The notes under the pieces were generated by a model, which did no database searches, was not told the origin of the DNA, and saw nothing but the letters and a program-made list of their open reading frames with translations. The translations under genes and the position numbers were made by a program. Below, in pieces: positions 18,348-27,728 of a DNA stretch of 64,000 nt (position 1 is the first letter of the stretch; each line of letters starts with the position of its first letter). The DNA is from Sphingomonadales bacterium 39-57-19 (lineage in GTDB: Bacteria; Pseudomonadota; Alphaproteobacteria; Sphingomonadales; Sphingomonadaceae): the NCBI GenBank assembly GCA_002282385.1, contig NCJG01000001.1, forward strand, positions 637,175-701,174. Direction: 5' to 3'.

Positions 18348-19483
18348 CCAACCTTGCGCACAAAAACGGACCCCGCCGAATAACCCGCGCCAAATGAGCA
18401 AATAAGGCCAAGGTCGCCTGCTTTCAGGTCCTGATTATGCTTGTGGAAGGCGATTATGGAACCCGCGCTTGAGGTGTTGGCATAGGTGTCGAGAACCGTT
18501 GGGCTCTCATCCTCAACGGCTTCATGCCCGAGCACCTTTTGCGCGATGAGCCGGTTCATTCCGGTATTGGCCTGATGCAGCCACAAGCGACGCAAATCTG
18601 CACCCGAAAGGCCAAGGCTTTCAGCGTGCTCGAGGATCATCTGCCCAACCATTGGCACGACTTCCTTGAAAACCTTCCGGCCTTCTTGGACGAACAATTT
18701 GTCATTGCGCGGTCCGCTCTGATCGACCGGGCCATTGCCATCCGCGCGATTTAGAAACCCGAAGTTGTTACGGATATTGTTCGAAAACTGGGTTTTCAAA
18801 CGCGTGCCCAATATTTCCCAATGTTGCGCTGGCGCCAAATCCTTTGCTTCGACCAAAATGGCGGTTGCCACGTCACCAAAGATAAAGTGGCTGTCACGAT
18901 CGCGCCAGTTGAGATGGCCGGATGTGATTTCGGGATTTACGACCAATACAGAACGGGCGTTGCCGCTGCGGATATAGTCGGCAGCCGTCTGGATGCCGAA
19001 AGTAGCCGACGAACAAGCGACATTCATATCAAAGGCGAAGCCGCGCTGCATGCCCAATTCATGCTGAATCTCGACCGCCATGGCAGGATAGGCACGCTGC
19101 ATATTGGACGCGGCGCACAAAACAGCATCAACGTCGGCAATGTCGCGGCCAGCCTTGGCCAATGCGTCCCGGCATGCCGCCACACCGATTTCCGCCATAA
19201 GCGAAATCTGGTCATTCGGACGCTCTGCGTACCGTGGCTCCATAATGTCCGGATCTAATATCGCGGTTTTGTCCATAACATGGCGCGACTTTATGCCGCT
19301 GGCCTTTTCCACAAACTCAACCGAGCTGTGCGTCAGTGGCTCTGCATCGGGATGCGCGGCGTTATACCGATCGGCATAAGCGTTAAAGCTGGCAACAAGC
19401 TCCGCATTGCTGATGGTATCGGTTGGCGTGAATAAGCCAGTAGCTGAAATGACCGGTATGGCGCCGTGCGCTGAATGCGACAT
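18344..19483 (-). CDS. Beta-ketoacyl-ACP synthase III-like (FabH/OleA-type thiolase-fold) enzyme
   Basis: Thiolase-fold condensing enzyme. The catalytic triad is present: Cys in MNVACSSATFGIQTA, His in LWLHQANTGMNRLI and Asn in YANTSSAGSIIAF. At 379 residues it is longer than housekeeping FabH (about 320), with an extended N-terminal region (ITHPDAEPLTHSSVEFVEKASGIKSRHVMD-like, about residues 42-72). Such long KAS III-like proteins start or modify specialised acyl chains. It is divergent from the acyltransferase/DUF1295 pair 121 bases away, so a lipid-related task is plausible. The substrate is unknown. Confidence 0.82.
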   Translation of the reverse strand: MSHSAHGAIPVISATGLFTPTDTISNAELVASFNAYADRYNAAHPDAEPLTHSSVEFVEKASGIKSRHVMDKTAILDPDIMEPRYAERPNDQISLMAEIGVAACRDALAKAGRDIADVDAVLCAASNMQRAYPAMAVEIQHELGMQRGFAFDMNVACSSATFGIQTAADYIRSGNARSVLVVNPEITSGHLNWRDRDSHFIFGDVATAILVEAKDLAPAQHWEILGTRLKTQFSNNIRNNFGFLNRADGNGPVDQSGPRNDKLFVQEGRKVFKEVVPMVGQMILEHAESLGLSGADLRRLWLHQANTGMNRLIAQKVLGHEAVEDESPTVLDTYANTSSAGSIIAFHKHNQDLKAGDLGLICSFGAGYSAGSVFVRKVG

Positions 19484-19604
19484 GTTTTTTCCCGCTTGTT
19501 TTTGTGATTGCGTCCGCGTGCCTAGCGCTTGCGTATTTATGAAACAAGACGTTTGAAAAGGTTTGTAACGCAGTTATGGAAGCAACGGGGGAGGAAGACA
19601 AAAT

Positions 19605-20210
19605 ATGTCTTTGAAGGAACGTCAGCCTAGCTGGTTGTCCCGGCTGGTCAGGCGGGTATTGGTCGGAATATACAAACGCGGCGGATGGCATGCCCATGGC
19701 GTCGTGCCCGAATCGCGTAAATTCGTGTTGATTGCGGCACCGCACACCAGCAACTGGGATTTTGTGTATTTTCTGGGGTTAACAGATGACCTTGGAATAA
19801 TGCCGCATTTCATGGGGAAATCTTCTCTCTTCCGTTGGCCATTTACGAACTTCATGCTCGACATGGGCGGCGTCCCGGTGGATCGCACATCGAACAAAAA
19901 TTATGTTCAGCAGATGATTGATGAATTCGGCCGTAGAAAAGAATTCATGCTCACCATTGCCCCTGAAGGTACAAGGGGCAACGTCAAAGCGTGGAAGACG
20001 GGTTTTTACCATATCGCGATGGGTGCCGGCGTGCCGATGGTCGTTGGCATGATGGATTATCAGTCGAAATCCGGTGGCTTAGGACCAGAAATTTGGCCCA
20101 CAGGCGATTATAAGGCGGACATGAAAAAGGTCGCCGAAATTTATGCTTCTGTCGTGCCAAAATACCCTGCAAAAGGGATGACCGGCATTTTTGCAAAGGA
20201 TGAAACATGA
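19605..20210 (+). CDS. Lysophospholipid acyltransferase family protein
   Basis: PlsC-like acyltransferase that would transfer an acyl group onto a lysolipid or similar acceptor at the membrane. The HX4D motif is in APHTSNWDF (near residue 48) and the second block is APEGTRG. It lacks long N-terminal membrane spans and is short (201 residues), like the divergent family found in Gram-negative bacteria rather than PlsC itself. GGGGGAGGAAG is a strong ribosome site. Its stop overlaps the next start by four bases (ATGA), so the DUF1295 gene is translationally coupled. Confidence 0.85.
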   Translation: MSLKERQPSWLSRLVRRVLVGIYKRGGWHAHGVVPESRKFVLIAAPHTSNWDFVYFLGLTDDLGIMPHFMGKSSLFRWPFTNFMLDMGGVPVDRTSNKNYVQQMIDEFGRRKEFMLTIAPEGTRGNVKAWKTGFYHIAMGAGVPMVVGMMDYQSKSGGLGPEIWPTGDYKADMKKVAEIYASVVPKYPAKGMTGIFAKDET

Positions 20211-21016
20211 CAGCTATTGGTCAAACACTTGCAATCAACGCGACTGCCCTGCTTGCAGTCATACTTCTGCTCTGGGCGTATTCGGTCAAGATCCGCGATG
20301 TTTCGTTCATTGATGCGTTTTGGGCTTTCGGAATGGTGCTGCTAGCATGGGCAAGCTGGACGCAATCCGATGCACCGGGCGCGCTTTCGCATGTGCTGCT
20401 TGGCCTGACCACATTGTGGGGGCTTCGGCTTTCGCTGCATTTGTGGACACGCTGGCGCGCGCATGGCGAAGATCCGCGTTATGAAAAAATCATGCGCAGT
20501 GTGATGGAGAAAAAGGGCTGGAGCTGGAGCAAAACGTCGCTGCAGTCGGTTTTTCTGACCCAAGCCCCATTGCTGTTCATCACCTGCCTGCCCGCACAGC
20601 TCGGCATCGCGTACAGCGATGGCGCGAACGCAGCTTTAGGTCCGCTCGCATTTGCCGGCGCGATTATTGCGATCATCGGCATATTGTTTGAAACCATTGG
20701 CGATGCGCAGCTAAACGCATTCCGGGCCGACCCTGCCAACAAAGGCAAGGTGCTCGACACTGGCTTATGGCGCTATACTCGGCACCCCAATTACTTTGGC
20801 GATGCCTGCACATGGTGGGGTATTTGGCTCATCGCGTGTGAGACTGGCCTGCCGGGTTGGATCAGCATCATTGGCCCGATCTTCCTGACCTTCACGCTCA
20901 CCCGCTGGTCGGGCAAGCCGATGCTAGAATATGGCATGAAGAAAACGCGGCCCGGCTATGCGGAATATGTCGCGCGCACATCAGGCTTCTTCCCGCTGCC
21001 GCCAAAGTCGCGCTAA
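20207..21016 (+). CDS. DUF1295 membrane protein (steroid 5-alpha-reductase-like fold)
   Basis: A 269-residue multi-span membrane protein. The C-terminal part (GLWRYTRHPNYFGDACTWWG, then LEYGMKKTRPGYAEYVARTSGFFPLPPK) is the DUF1295/ICMT-like signature, in which the RHPNYxGD segment binds a nucleotide cofactor in related reductases and methyltransferases. Six or seven hydrophobic segments are visible. Coupling to the acyltransferase and the divergent KAS III-like gene suggests a lipid-modifying role; the reaction is unknown. Confidence 0.85.
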   Translation: MTAIGQTLAINATALLAVILLLWAYSVKIRDVSFIDAFWAFGMVLLAWASWTQSDAPGALSHVLLGLTTLWGLRLSLHLWTRWRAHGEDPRYEKIMRSVMEKKGWSWSKTSLQSVFLTQAPLLFITCLPAQLGIAYSDGANAALGPLAFAGAIIAIIGILFETIGDAQLNAFRADPANKGKVLDTGLWRYTRHPNYFGDACTWWGIWLIACETGLPGWISIIGPIFLTFTLTRWSGKPMLEYGMKKTRPGYAEYVARTSGFFPLPPKSR

Positions 21017-21061
21017 GCCGTTAAAGGCGGGCGCCCGTTACGCTGATTCAGGTGCCTTAAA

Positions 21062-22426
21062 TCAGGCAACAACACCAAACAGGTCGTGCTCGTCCGCGTC
21101 CTCGATATCGACCTGCACAATGTCCCCCGCCTTTAAGCTAGGTGGAACGTCACGCAGATAGACATGGCCATCGATCTCCGGCGCATCGGCTTGCGACCGT
21201 CCGGTGGCGCCAACGCTGCCATCTTCATCGGCGTCGCCAATCTCGTCGATAATGACGGGGATATTGCGTCCAACCTTTGCGGCAAGCTTCGCAGCGCTAA
21301 TCGCCGCTGTCTTTTCCATGATACGCTGGAACCGCTCTTCCTTCACCTCTTCAGGAACAGGGTTTGGCAAATCATTCGCTTGCGCGCCTTCTACGGGTTC
21401 AAAACGGAAAGCCCCGACCCGGTCCAACTGCGCCTCGTCCAACCAGTCGAGCAGATATTGGAAATCCGCATCGGTTTCTCCCGGAAATCCGACCACAAAG
21501 CTTGACCGGATAGCGATATCGGGCGCGATGTTGCGCCAATTACGAATGCGCTCAAGCACCTTTGCTTCATTGGCGGGGCGCTTCATGGCTTTCAGAACAT
21601 TCGGCGCGGCATGTTGAAACGGGATATCGAGATATGGCGTCAGATACCCTTCGGCCATCAACGGAATAACGTCATCAACATGCGGGTAAGGATAGACATA
21701 ATGCAGCCGCACCCACGGCGCGATGCCCTCACTCGTCCGCAAGCTGCCCAATTCGCGGGCGAGGTCCGTCATATGCGCGCGCACCTGACGTCCCTTCCAT
21801 TCGCGTGGTTCGTGCCGCGTATCAACGCCATAAGCAGACGTATCTTGCGAAATAACCAAAAGCTCTTTGGTGCCCGCGGCGACCAGCTTCTCTGCCTCAC
21901 GCAGCACCGCGTCAATACGCCTGCTCGCAAGCTTTCCGCGCAACGACGGAATGATGCAGAAGGCGCAGCTGTGGTTGCACCCTTCGGAAATCTTCAAATA
22001 GCTGTAATGGCGCGGCGTCAGCTTCAAGCCGCCTTCGGGTACCAGATCCACAAATGCACCGCGTGTAGGCGGCGCAGCTTCATGAACCGCCGAAACGACG
22101 GCTTCATATTGATGCGCACCCGTGATCGCGAGCACATCAGGGAAGCGCGCGCGGATGACGTCGGCTTCATTACCCATGCAGCCTGTGACAATCACGCGGC
22201 CGTTTTCCGCTATCGCCTCTCCAATGGCCTCAAGGCTCTCTTCCTTTGCGGAGTCCAGAAAGCCACAGGTATTGACCAGCACAACGTCAGCGCCGGCATA
22301 ATCGGGCGACAAGCCATAGCCATCGGCACGCAGCTTTGTAAGGATCCGTTCGCTATCGACCAGCGCCTTGGGACAGCCAAGTGATACCATGCCGACCTTC
22401 GGCGCTGCTTTGATTTGAGTTGCCAT
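21062..22426 (-). CDS. rimO: Ribosomal protein S12 methylthiotransferase RimO
   Basis: Radical-SAM enzyme that adds a methylthio group to an aspartate of ribosomal protein S12. The UPF0004 domain starts [20 protein letters not shown], with further cluster cysteines in [11 protein letters not shown] and [10 protein letters not shown]. The radical-SAM motif is [18 protein letters not shown], and the C-terminal TRAM domain ends with [16 protein letters not shown] place the start at 22426 ([12 protein letters not shown]). A start at 22441 with a GGAAA site is also possible; the longest frame to 22510 would run into the divergent gene. Family length agrees. Confidence 0.93.
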   Translation of the reverse strand: MATQIKAAPKVGMVSLGCPKALVDSERILTKLRADGYGLSPDYAGADVVLVNTCGFLDSAKEESLEAIGEAIAENGRVIVTGCMGNEADVIRARFPDVLAITGAHQYEAVVSAVHEAAPPTRGAFVDLVPEGGLKLTPRHYSYLKISEGCNHSCAFCIIPSLRGKLASRRIDAVLREAEKLVAAGTKELLVISQDTSAYGVDTRHEPREWKGRQVRAHMTDLARELGSLRTSEGIAPWVRLHYVYPYPHVDDVIPLMAEGYLTPYLDIPFQHAAPNVLKAMKRPANEAKVLERIRNWRNIAPDIAIRSSFVVGFPGETDADFQYLLDWLDEAQLDRVGAFRFEPVEGAQANDLPNPVPEEVKEERFQRIMEKTAAISAAKLAAKVGRNIPVIIDEIGDADEDGSVGATGRSQADAPEIDGHVYLRDVPPSLKAGDIVQVDIEDADEHDLFGVVA

Positions 22427-22509
22427 GATGGCGGGCCGCATAGCGGGTTTCCGCACGCTTGTCACGGGCAGTATAGATTTGCGCTGTGCGTCAGGATAAC
22501 AATCCAACA

Positions 22510-23016
22510 ATGATCATAAAAATTACCAAAGGCACGGATCGCGATTTTCTCGCTATTGTTCGAGATGACGGCTCGACGGAGACCGCAACCTTCCCGAAAA
22601 AAGGCGTCACGCCGCATGATGCGATCCATTATTTCGTCGAAACCGAGTTGAACTTGCCGATGGCATTTTGGGGAATGGTGGCAAAAGGACATAGCCCCGA
22701 AGATATTCAGGAAATTGCAAAACAGGCGGGTCACGCCAGCGCGTCACGGGCCCAAACGCCCAACGAACATATTGTGCAGTTGCTTCAGGCAGAACGCTTG
22801 GTGGAATGTTTCGAATCCGACGCGTGGGGTGCCCCGGCAGATGCCGAAACCTTTATCTCGATTGCCAAAACCGCCTGCGAGGCTTCATTTGTTCCGATGC
22901 CTGCGCTGACGCCCCAATCCATTGAGGCCGTACGCACGCGGATTGCCGCGTTTCAATCCATCTGGTCGGTTGCGAAGGCTGGCCATGTCGCCGAATTTCA
23001 GTGGGATGAACTATGA
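22510..23016 (+). CDS. Hypothetical protein
   Basis: A 168-residue soluble protein that I do not recognise. The start at 22510 ([32 protein letters not shown]) is chosen over 22486 because the first residues then form a plausible beta-hairpin, and it keeps clear of rimO on the other strand. The middle contains [25 protein letters not shown], and the rest is helical. No signal peptide, membrane segment or known catalytic motif is visible. It is divergent from rimO. Confidence 0.7.
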   Translation: MIIKITKGTDRDFLAIVRDDGSTETATFPKKGVTPHDAIHYFVETELNLPMAFWGMVAKGHSPEDIQEIAKQAGHASASRAQTPNEHIVQLLQAERLVECFESDAWGAPADAETFISIAKTACEASFVPMPALTPQSIEAVRTRIAAFQSIWSVAKAGHVAEFQWDEL

Positions 23017-23061
23017 TCCCGAACGCAACGTAACTGGCACGCTGCAGCGAATAGTTTTCCC

Positions 23062-23829
23062 TTACCCGCTGTAAGCGCTCCGAAGATTTGCGAGGGACTC
23101 GCTATGGGTGAGGTCAAGCTGCAACGGGGTCACTGCGATATAGCCATCCTCAATCACCTCAAGGTCGGTATCATGGCCCGGCGTGTGCACCATTCCATGA
23201 AGCCCAAACCAATAATAGTCGTAGCCACGCGGATCCGTGCCCTTGACGATTGAACCGCGGCTATAGTCATGGAACCCCTGCCGCGCGACTTTTATGCCTT
23301 TGACATCCTGCGGCAAGAGCGGCGGGAAGTTGATGTTGGTTAACGTGCGCGGCGTATGCGGCGTGTCCAATAACGGACGCAACACGCGCTCGCCCCACGC
23401 TTCGGCGGCTGAAAAGGGTACGGCATCCGCCATACCTTCTTTGCTATATACTTGGCTAAGTGCAATGGAACGGATCCCCGCCAACGCCCCTTCCATCGCC
23501 GCAGCGACCGTGCCCGAATAAGTGATATCATCGCCAAGGTTAGCACCGCGGTTGACCCCGGACAAAATCAGGTCGGGCTTGGCATCTTTCATGATGACAC
23601 CAATGCCGAGCATGACAGAATCCGTCGGCGTCCCCGCAACCGAGTAATGTTTTTCGCCATGTTGGCGGATTCGCACAGGCTTGGTCAGTGTCAGCGAGTG
23701 ACCCGCGCCGGAATTTTCCTCAGCCGGTGCGACAATCCAGATATCATCGCTCAGGGTGCGGGCAATCGCTTCCAACACCTTAAGACCCGGCGCATTTACA
23801 CCATCATCATTGGTCAATAAAATGCGCAT
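23062..23829 (-). CDS. surE: 5'/3'-nucleotidase SurE
   Basis: Metal-dependent survival-protein phosphatase acting on nucleoside monophosphates. The start [20 protein letters not shown] contains the metal-binding DD, and SGVNRGANLGDDITYSGTVAAAMEG carries the conserved Asn and Ser/Thr residues. The frame could be extended to 24039, but that stretch is antisense to nothing useful and lies inside serS; the Met at 23829 is the family start. Its A is shared with the serS stop codon (TGATG), so the gene is translationally coupled to serS. Length 255 is normal. Confidence 0.94.
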   Translation of the reverse strand: MRILLTNDDGVNAPGLKVLEAIARTLSDDIWIVAPAEENSGAGHSLTLTKPVRIRQHGEKHYSVAGTPTDSVMLGIGVIMKDAKPDLILSGVNRGANLGDDITYSGTVAAAMEGALAGIRSIALSQVYSKEGMADAVPFSAAEAWGERVLRPLLDTPHTPRTLTNINFPPLLPQDVKGIKVARQGFHDYSRGSIVKGTDPRGYDYYWFGLHGMVHTPGHDTDLEVIEDGYIAVTPLQLDLTHSESLANLRSAYSG

Positions 23830-25109
23830 CAGGCTGCAATCTCCAGCTTTGTCAGCCCGCCCATATATGGCAGCAGCGCCGCTGGAACGGTCACACTGCC
23901 GTCGGCTTGCTGATGATTTTCGAGGACGGCAACCAGCGTACGGCCAACGGCCAAGCCAGAACCGTTCAACGTGTGTACGAACACATTGCCTTTGCTGTCC
24001 GCAGGGCGGTAGCGCGTGTTCATACGGCGCGCCTGCCAATCACCGCAGTTCGAACAGCTCGAAATTTCACGGTACAGCCCCTGCCCCGGCAACCAGACCT
24101 CAAGGTCATAGGTCTTGCGCGCGCTGGCACCCATGTCACCTGTGCACAGCAGCATCTTGCGGTACGGCAACTCAAGCGCTTGCAATATACCCTCGGCACT
24201 TTCGACCATACGTTCATGTTCAGCAACACTGTCTTCGGGGCGGACGATGGAAACCAGCTCCACCTTTTCAAACTGGTGTTGGCGGATCAGGCCTTTCGTA
24301 TCGCGTCCCGCTGCGCCTGCTTCGGAACGGAAACAGGGCGTTAACGCGGTCATACGGATCGGCAACGCGCTCTCGTCCAGAATCTGTTCGCGCACGCTGT
24401 TGGTCAGCGATACTTCGGCGGTTGGGATAAGCCAACGGCCATCGGTCGTCTGAAAATTGTCTTCGGCAAATTTTGGAAGCTGTCCGGTACCAAACAGCGA
24501 TTCCTGACGCACCAGATAGGGCGTGGCGCATTCTGTGTAACCGCGCTGTCCGGTCTGGTAATCCAGCATGAACTGACCAAGCGCACGATTAAGCCGCGCC
24601 ATTTGTCCGCGCATGAAGGTAAAGCGTGCGCCTGAAATTGCAACGCCCGTTTCAAAGTCGAGGCCAAGCACTGGGCCCAAGTCAGCATGATCACGCGGTT
24701 CAAATTCAAAACTACGGGGGGTTCCCCACCGCGCGACTTCAACATTTTCTGTCTCGTCTGCACCATCGGGCGTGTCGTCGGCAGGCAAATTGGGCAGCCC
24801 GGCGAGCAACGTATCCAATTCTTCGCCTGCAGCGCGTTCCTGCTCTTCCAATGCCGGCAATGTGTCCTTCAACGCGGCAACTTCGGCTTTCAGCGCCTCT
24901 GCGGTCGCGGTATCGCCTTTGCCCATGGCAGCACCGATTGCTTTGGACGCTTCATTGCGGCGTGCTTGCGCATTTTGCATTTCGGTCAACAAAGCGCGGC
25001 GATTTTCATCCAGCGACAGAACCGATGCAGCTACGGGTGCAGCGCCCCTACGGATAAGGGCGGCGTCAAAGGCTTGCGGATTTTCGCGGATATATTTTAG
25101 GTCATGCAT
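23829..25109 (-). CDS. serS: Seryl-tRNA synthetase
   Basis: Class II aminoacyl-tRNA synthetase charging tRNA-Ser and tRNA-Sec. The N-terminal antiparallel coiled coil (about residues 25-105, [20 protein letters not shown] and onward) binds the long variable arm. Class II motif 2 is [28 protein letters not shown], and motif 3 is near the end in [19 protein letters not shown]. Length 426 is typical. The stop codon overlaps the surE start by one base. An intrinsic terminator for upstream minus-strand transcription sits 40 bases before its start. Confidence 0.96.
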   Translation of the reverse strand: MHDLKYIRENPQAFDAALIRRGAAPVAASVLSLDENRRALLTEMQNAQARRNEASKAIGAAMGKGDTATAEALKAEVAALKDTLPALEEQERAAGEELDTLLAGLPNLPADDTPDGADETENVEVARWGTPRSFEFEPRDHADLGPVLGLDFETGVAISGARFTFMRGQMARLNRALGQFMLDYQTGQRGYTECATPYLVRQESLFGTGQLPKFAEDNFQTTDGRWLIPTAEVSLTNSVREQILDESALPIRMTALTPCFRSEAGAAGRDTKGLIRQHQFEKVELVSIVRPEDSVAEHERMVESAEGILQALELPYRKMLLCTGDMGASARKTYDLEVWLPGQGLYREISSCSNCGDWQARRMNTRYRPADSKGNVFVHTLNGSGLAVGRTLVAVLENHQQADGSVTVPAALLPYMGGLTKLEIAA

Positions 25110-25148
25110 GGTGGCTGGCTATGCCGTTCGCGCATCGGTTTCGCAACG

Positions 25149-25173
25149 AAAAAGGGCAGCACGAAAACTGCCC
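25149..25173 (-). terminator. Intrinsic terminator on the minus strand, upstream of serS
   Basis: On the minus strand the sequence reads GGGCAG, an eight-base loop, CTGCCC and then five T. The stem is 25154-25159 with 25168-25173. It lies between serS and the small minus-strand frame at 25198-25416. Its orientation requires a transcript entering from the right on the minus strand, which supports some gene or RNA there. Confidence 0.7.
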
Positions 25174-25197
25174 ATTTCCTGACCTATCGAAATCCGA

Positions 25198-25416
25198 TCA
25201 TGCGGCCGTGCCAGCTCTCGCCTTCTTGACGGCACGTCCGCGCGCCGTTTCCACAGCTTTTATGGATTCCATGACAGTCTGTAACATTTGCTGCTTGTGC
25301 GGGTTTTGGCGTGAGTCTATAGCGCCGACGAGAGTGGATTTGGACGCGGCAACCTTGGTTTTGCGGGGCCCGCCAGAGGTGGAGAATCTAACATGGGCGC
25401 AAGCGCCGAGCCTCAA
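25198..25416 (-). CDS. Possible small lysine-rich protein
   Basis: A 72-residue frame ends 24 bases before an intrinsic minus-strand terminator. The protein is basic and Ala/Lys-rich (PRKTKVAASKSTLVGAIDSRQNPHKQQM...) with a helical C-terminal half (LQTVMESIKAVETARGRAVKKAR). The ATG at 25416 would overlap the dksA start by 24 bases on the other strand, which is unusual, and the only other Met (25287) gives 29 residues. The terminator is the best argument for it. I do not recognise the protein. Confidence 0.3.
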   Translation of the reverse strand: MRLGACAHVRFSTSGGPRKTKVAASKSTLVGAIDSRQNPHKQQMLQTVMESIKAVETARGRAVKKARAGTAA

Positions 25417-25857
25417 ACGAATACCGGAGAATTGAACAATTCCGGTTATGATATTGACCCTTCATATATCCCCAGCGACGACGAGCCGTTCATGAATGAT
25501 CGTCAGCTAAAATATTTTGAAAAACAGCTGGTTGACTGGAAAAACAGTATTTTAGCGGAATCGCAGGGTACGCTGAATCAGCTTCAGGACGGCCCCATGC
25601 GCGAACCTGATCTGAACGACCGCGCATCGAGCGAAACGGACTGGGGTATCGAATTGCGAACCCGCGACCGTCAGCGCAAACTGATCTCCAAAATCGAATC
25701 CGCGCTTCGCCGCATCACCGAAGGCGAATATGGATATTGTCAGGTAACAGGCGAGCCCATTTCGCTTGCCCGATTGCGCGCCCGCCCCATCGCGACAATG
25801 ACGCTTGAGGCACAAGAACGTCACGAGCGGCAGGAACGCGTTTCGCGGGACGATTAA
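25393..25857 (+). CDS. dksA: RNA polymerase-binding transcription factor DksA
   Basis: Binds the secondary channel of RNA polymerase and, with ppGpp, adjusts rRNA and amino-acid promoter activity. Residues 25-55 (YIPSDDEPFMNDRQLKYFEKQLVDWK) form the start of the coiled coil; the tip region has DLNDRASSETDWGIELRTRDR with the acidic residues that reach the active site. The zinc-finger region reads GEYGYCQVTGEPISLARLRARPIATMTLEAQERHE and keeps only the first of four cysteines, which is the usual form in many alphaproteobacteria. GTGGAG about 8 bases upstream supports the start. Confidence 0.93.
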   Translation: MGASAEPQTNTGELNNSGYDIDPSYIPSDDEPFMNDRQLKYFEKQLVDWKNSILAESQGTLNQLQDGPMREPDLNDRASSETDWGIELRTRDRQRKLISKIESALRRITEGEYGYCQVTGEPISLARLRARPIATMTLEAQERHERQERVSRDD

Positions 25858-25995
25858 CGCCGCGACGTTCAATGATCATGGTTGATGCAACCATGTAAAA
25901 TCCATCCGGTTGATCCGCGAATTAACCTTTTGGCTACACTTAGCTGGCATTGTCCAAGCCTGAATTATTCCCAATTCTGTGCTTGGTGCTGCATT

Positions 25996-26385
25996 ATGAA
26001 TGACTCATTCGGCGAAATTAACATGTCGGCTGCAAAGCGGAGCATGGATCGCGACAGCCTTTTTCTGAAGGCTGTTCTGCGCTTTTCCAACACAAAAAAT
26101 GAGCACGAAGTGCGCATTCGCAACGTATCAGCCGGCGGACTGATGGCTGAAATCCCAACAAACGCTCCGCGCGGTGAACGGGTGGAGATAAAGCTGCACA
26201 GCATCGGTTGGGTCAGCGGTCACATTGCATGGGTAACAGACGGCCGTGTGGGCATTGCGTTTGATCACCCCATCAATCCGAAAGACGCGCGCAAGCCCGC
26301 CAATGCCGGCGTGCGCGAACTTCCCCTTTATCTTCAAAAGCTAAACTCGACGCTGCCCCCACCTGGCAAGCTACGCCGCGTTTAA
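25996..26385 (+). CDS. PilZ-domain protein
   Basis: A 129-residue protein with a single PilZ fold (RFSNTKNEHEVRIRNVSAGGLMAEIP, then ERVEIKLHSIGWVSGHIAWVTDGRVGIAFD). The D/NxSxxG signature is present as NVSAGG. The upstream RxxxR arginine motif of c-di-GMP binders is not clear, so it may not bind the nucleotide. The start is uncertain: 25996 (MNDSFGEINMSAAKRS) is chosen, with 26023 as an alternative and 25882 less likely. It is convergent with pgl, one base apart. Confidence 0.8.
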   Translation: MNDSFGEINMSAAKRSMDRDSLFLKAVLRFSNTKNEHEVRIRNVSAGGLMAEIPTNAPRGERVEIKLHSIGWVSGHIAWVTDGRVGIAFDHPINPKDARKPANAGVRELPLYLQKLNSTLPPPGKLRRV

Positions 26386-26386
26386 A

Positions 26387-27094
26387 TCAATCATCCAAGC
26401 AATAGATGTCGACCGGGACGGCAATTTTGTCGAGCACGCGGCCAACGGGGTAAGCTGACTTACTTCCCTGCTCAATCGCGGCCTCAAGCACGGCGCGCTT
26501 CTCGGCGCCATTGATTACCAATATCGCCGTACGCGCGGTAGCGATTGCAGATGCTGTCAACGTGACGCGGTTGACCGGAGCTTCCGGCGGGAGCGGGTCT
26601 GGCGCAACGCCAACGGCGCGCACCTCTTTGCCACCTTCGAGCGCGGTTTCGAGATCAGGTCCCGGGAATATCGACGCGGTATGCCCATCCGTGCCCATAC
26701 CCAACCAGACGAGATCAGGCGGCCAATGCAGGTCCGCAAGCCGGGCGTTTGCTGCCCCTCCGGCCAATTTATAATCCGCCGCATCGCTGGTGATCGGCAA
26801 CACGCGCGCGCCTTTCGGGATGAATATCTTTGCAATCATCGCAACATTCGACAGCGCATTGTCGACGGGAACCAACCGGTCGTCGGTCGGAATGATCGTC
26901 ACACTTTTCCAACGGATATTGGCTTGTGCCAGCTTTTCCAAAATAGGCTTCGGTGTAGAACCGCCGGGGAACGCAACCAGCGCTTGGCCGCGGGCATCAA
27001 GTGCACTTTCGATGATGAAGCTGACGTCGCCGACAACAGCGTCGATCAAATCTTCTGCTGCGTCAAAGTCCCACCATTCAATTTCTTCGGCCAT
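26387..27094 (-). CDS. pgl: 6-phosphogluconolactonase
   Basis: Hydrolyses 6-phosphogluconolactone from Zwf to 6-phosphogluconate. The SugI/glucosamine-6-phosphate isomerase fold is recognisable from ALVAFPGGSTPKPILEKLAQ, the catalytic-region IIPTDDRLVPVDNALSN and LVWLGMGTDGHTASIFPG. Length 235 fits. It is the last gene of the zwf-edd-glk-eda-pgl operon, 16 bases after eda; in many relatives pgl lies directly after zwf, so the order differs. Confidence 0.93.
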   Translation of the reverse strand: MAEEIEWWDFDAAEDLIDAVVGDVSFIIESALDARGQALVAFPGGSTPKPILEKLAQANIRWKSVTIIPTDDRLVPVDNALSNVAMIAKIFIPKGARVLPITSDAADYKLAGGAANARLADLHWPPDLVWLGMGTDGHTASIFPGPDLETALEGGKEVRAVGVAPDPLPPEAPVNRVTLTASAIATARTAILVINGAEKRAVLEAAIEQGSKSAYPVGRVLDKIAVPVDIYCLDD

Positions 27095-27110
27095 GTGCCT
27101 TGCGTCTCCG

Positions 27111-27725
27111 TTAGTTGCGTAATGCCGATGCTGCGCGCGCTGCAGATTCTATCGCGGCAACATCAGGAACGCCTTTACCAACAAGCCAGCTTCCACCAAC
27201 ACATAAAATTTCGGGAACCGCGAGCCAGTCTGCCGCCATTTCCTGTTTGATGCCGCCGGTTGGGCAGAATTTGCACTGCCCGAACGGGCCGATAAGCGAT
27301 TTCAGCGCAGGTAGACCGCCATTTGCTTCCGCCGGAAAGAATTTGAAATGCGTCAGGCCCAGATCAAGTCCGCGCATGATATCGCCCGCGCTCGCGACGC
27401 CGGGCAGGAACGGAATATTCTTGGCAATGGCGGCTTTGCCCAAATTGTCGGTCAGGCCAGGCGAAACGATAAACTCCGCGCCAGCCGCGATTGCACTGTC
27501 GAGGCCTGCCACATCAACAACGGTGCCTGCACCAACAATTGCGCCCGGCACCTTCTTCATTTCGGCAATGGCATCCAATGCCGCTGCCGTACGCAACGTG
27601 ACCTCTAACACTGGCAAACCACCCGCAACCAATGCCTCAGCAATCGCGCGTGCATGCGCCGCATCTTCAATCACCAAAACGGGGATAACGGGCGCAGTGC
27701 GCATGATTTTTTCAACGGGCGACAT
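27111..27725 (-). CDS. eda: KDPG aldolase (2-dehydro-3-deoxyphosphogluconate aldolase)
   Basis: Cleaves KDPG to pyruvate and glyceraldehyde-3-phosphate, the last step of the Entner-Doudoroff pathway. The class I aldolase features are present: VIEDAAHARAIAEALVAGGLPVLEVTLRT with the catalytic Glu, and GLTHFKFFPAEANGG with the Schiff-base Lys and the phosphate-binding region. The 204 residues are normal. The gene starts three bases after glk ends. Confidence 0.96.
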   Translation of the reverse strand: MSPVEKIMRTAPVIPVLVIEDAAHARAIAEALVAGGLPVLEVTLRTAAALDAIAEMKKVPGAIVGAGTVVDVAGLDSAIAAGAEFIVSPGLTDNLGKAAIAKNIPFLPGVASAGDIMRGLDLGLTHFKFFPAEANGGLPALKSLIGPFGQCKFCPTGGIKQEMAADWLAVPEILCVGGSWLVGKGVPDVAAIESAARAASALRN

Positions 27726-27728
27726 TGG

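Noticed and set aside
21017..21061. Possible terminator between the DUF1295 gene and rimO
   Set aside because: The GGGCGCCC stem is very short and lacks a T-run.
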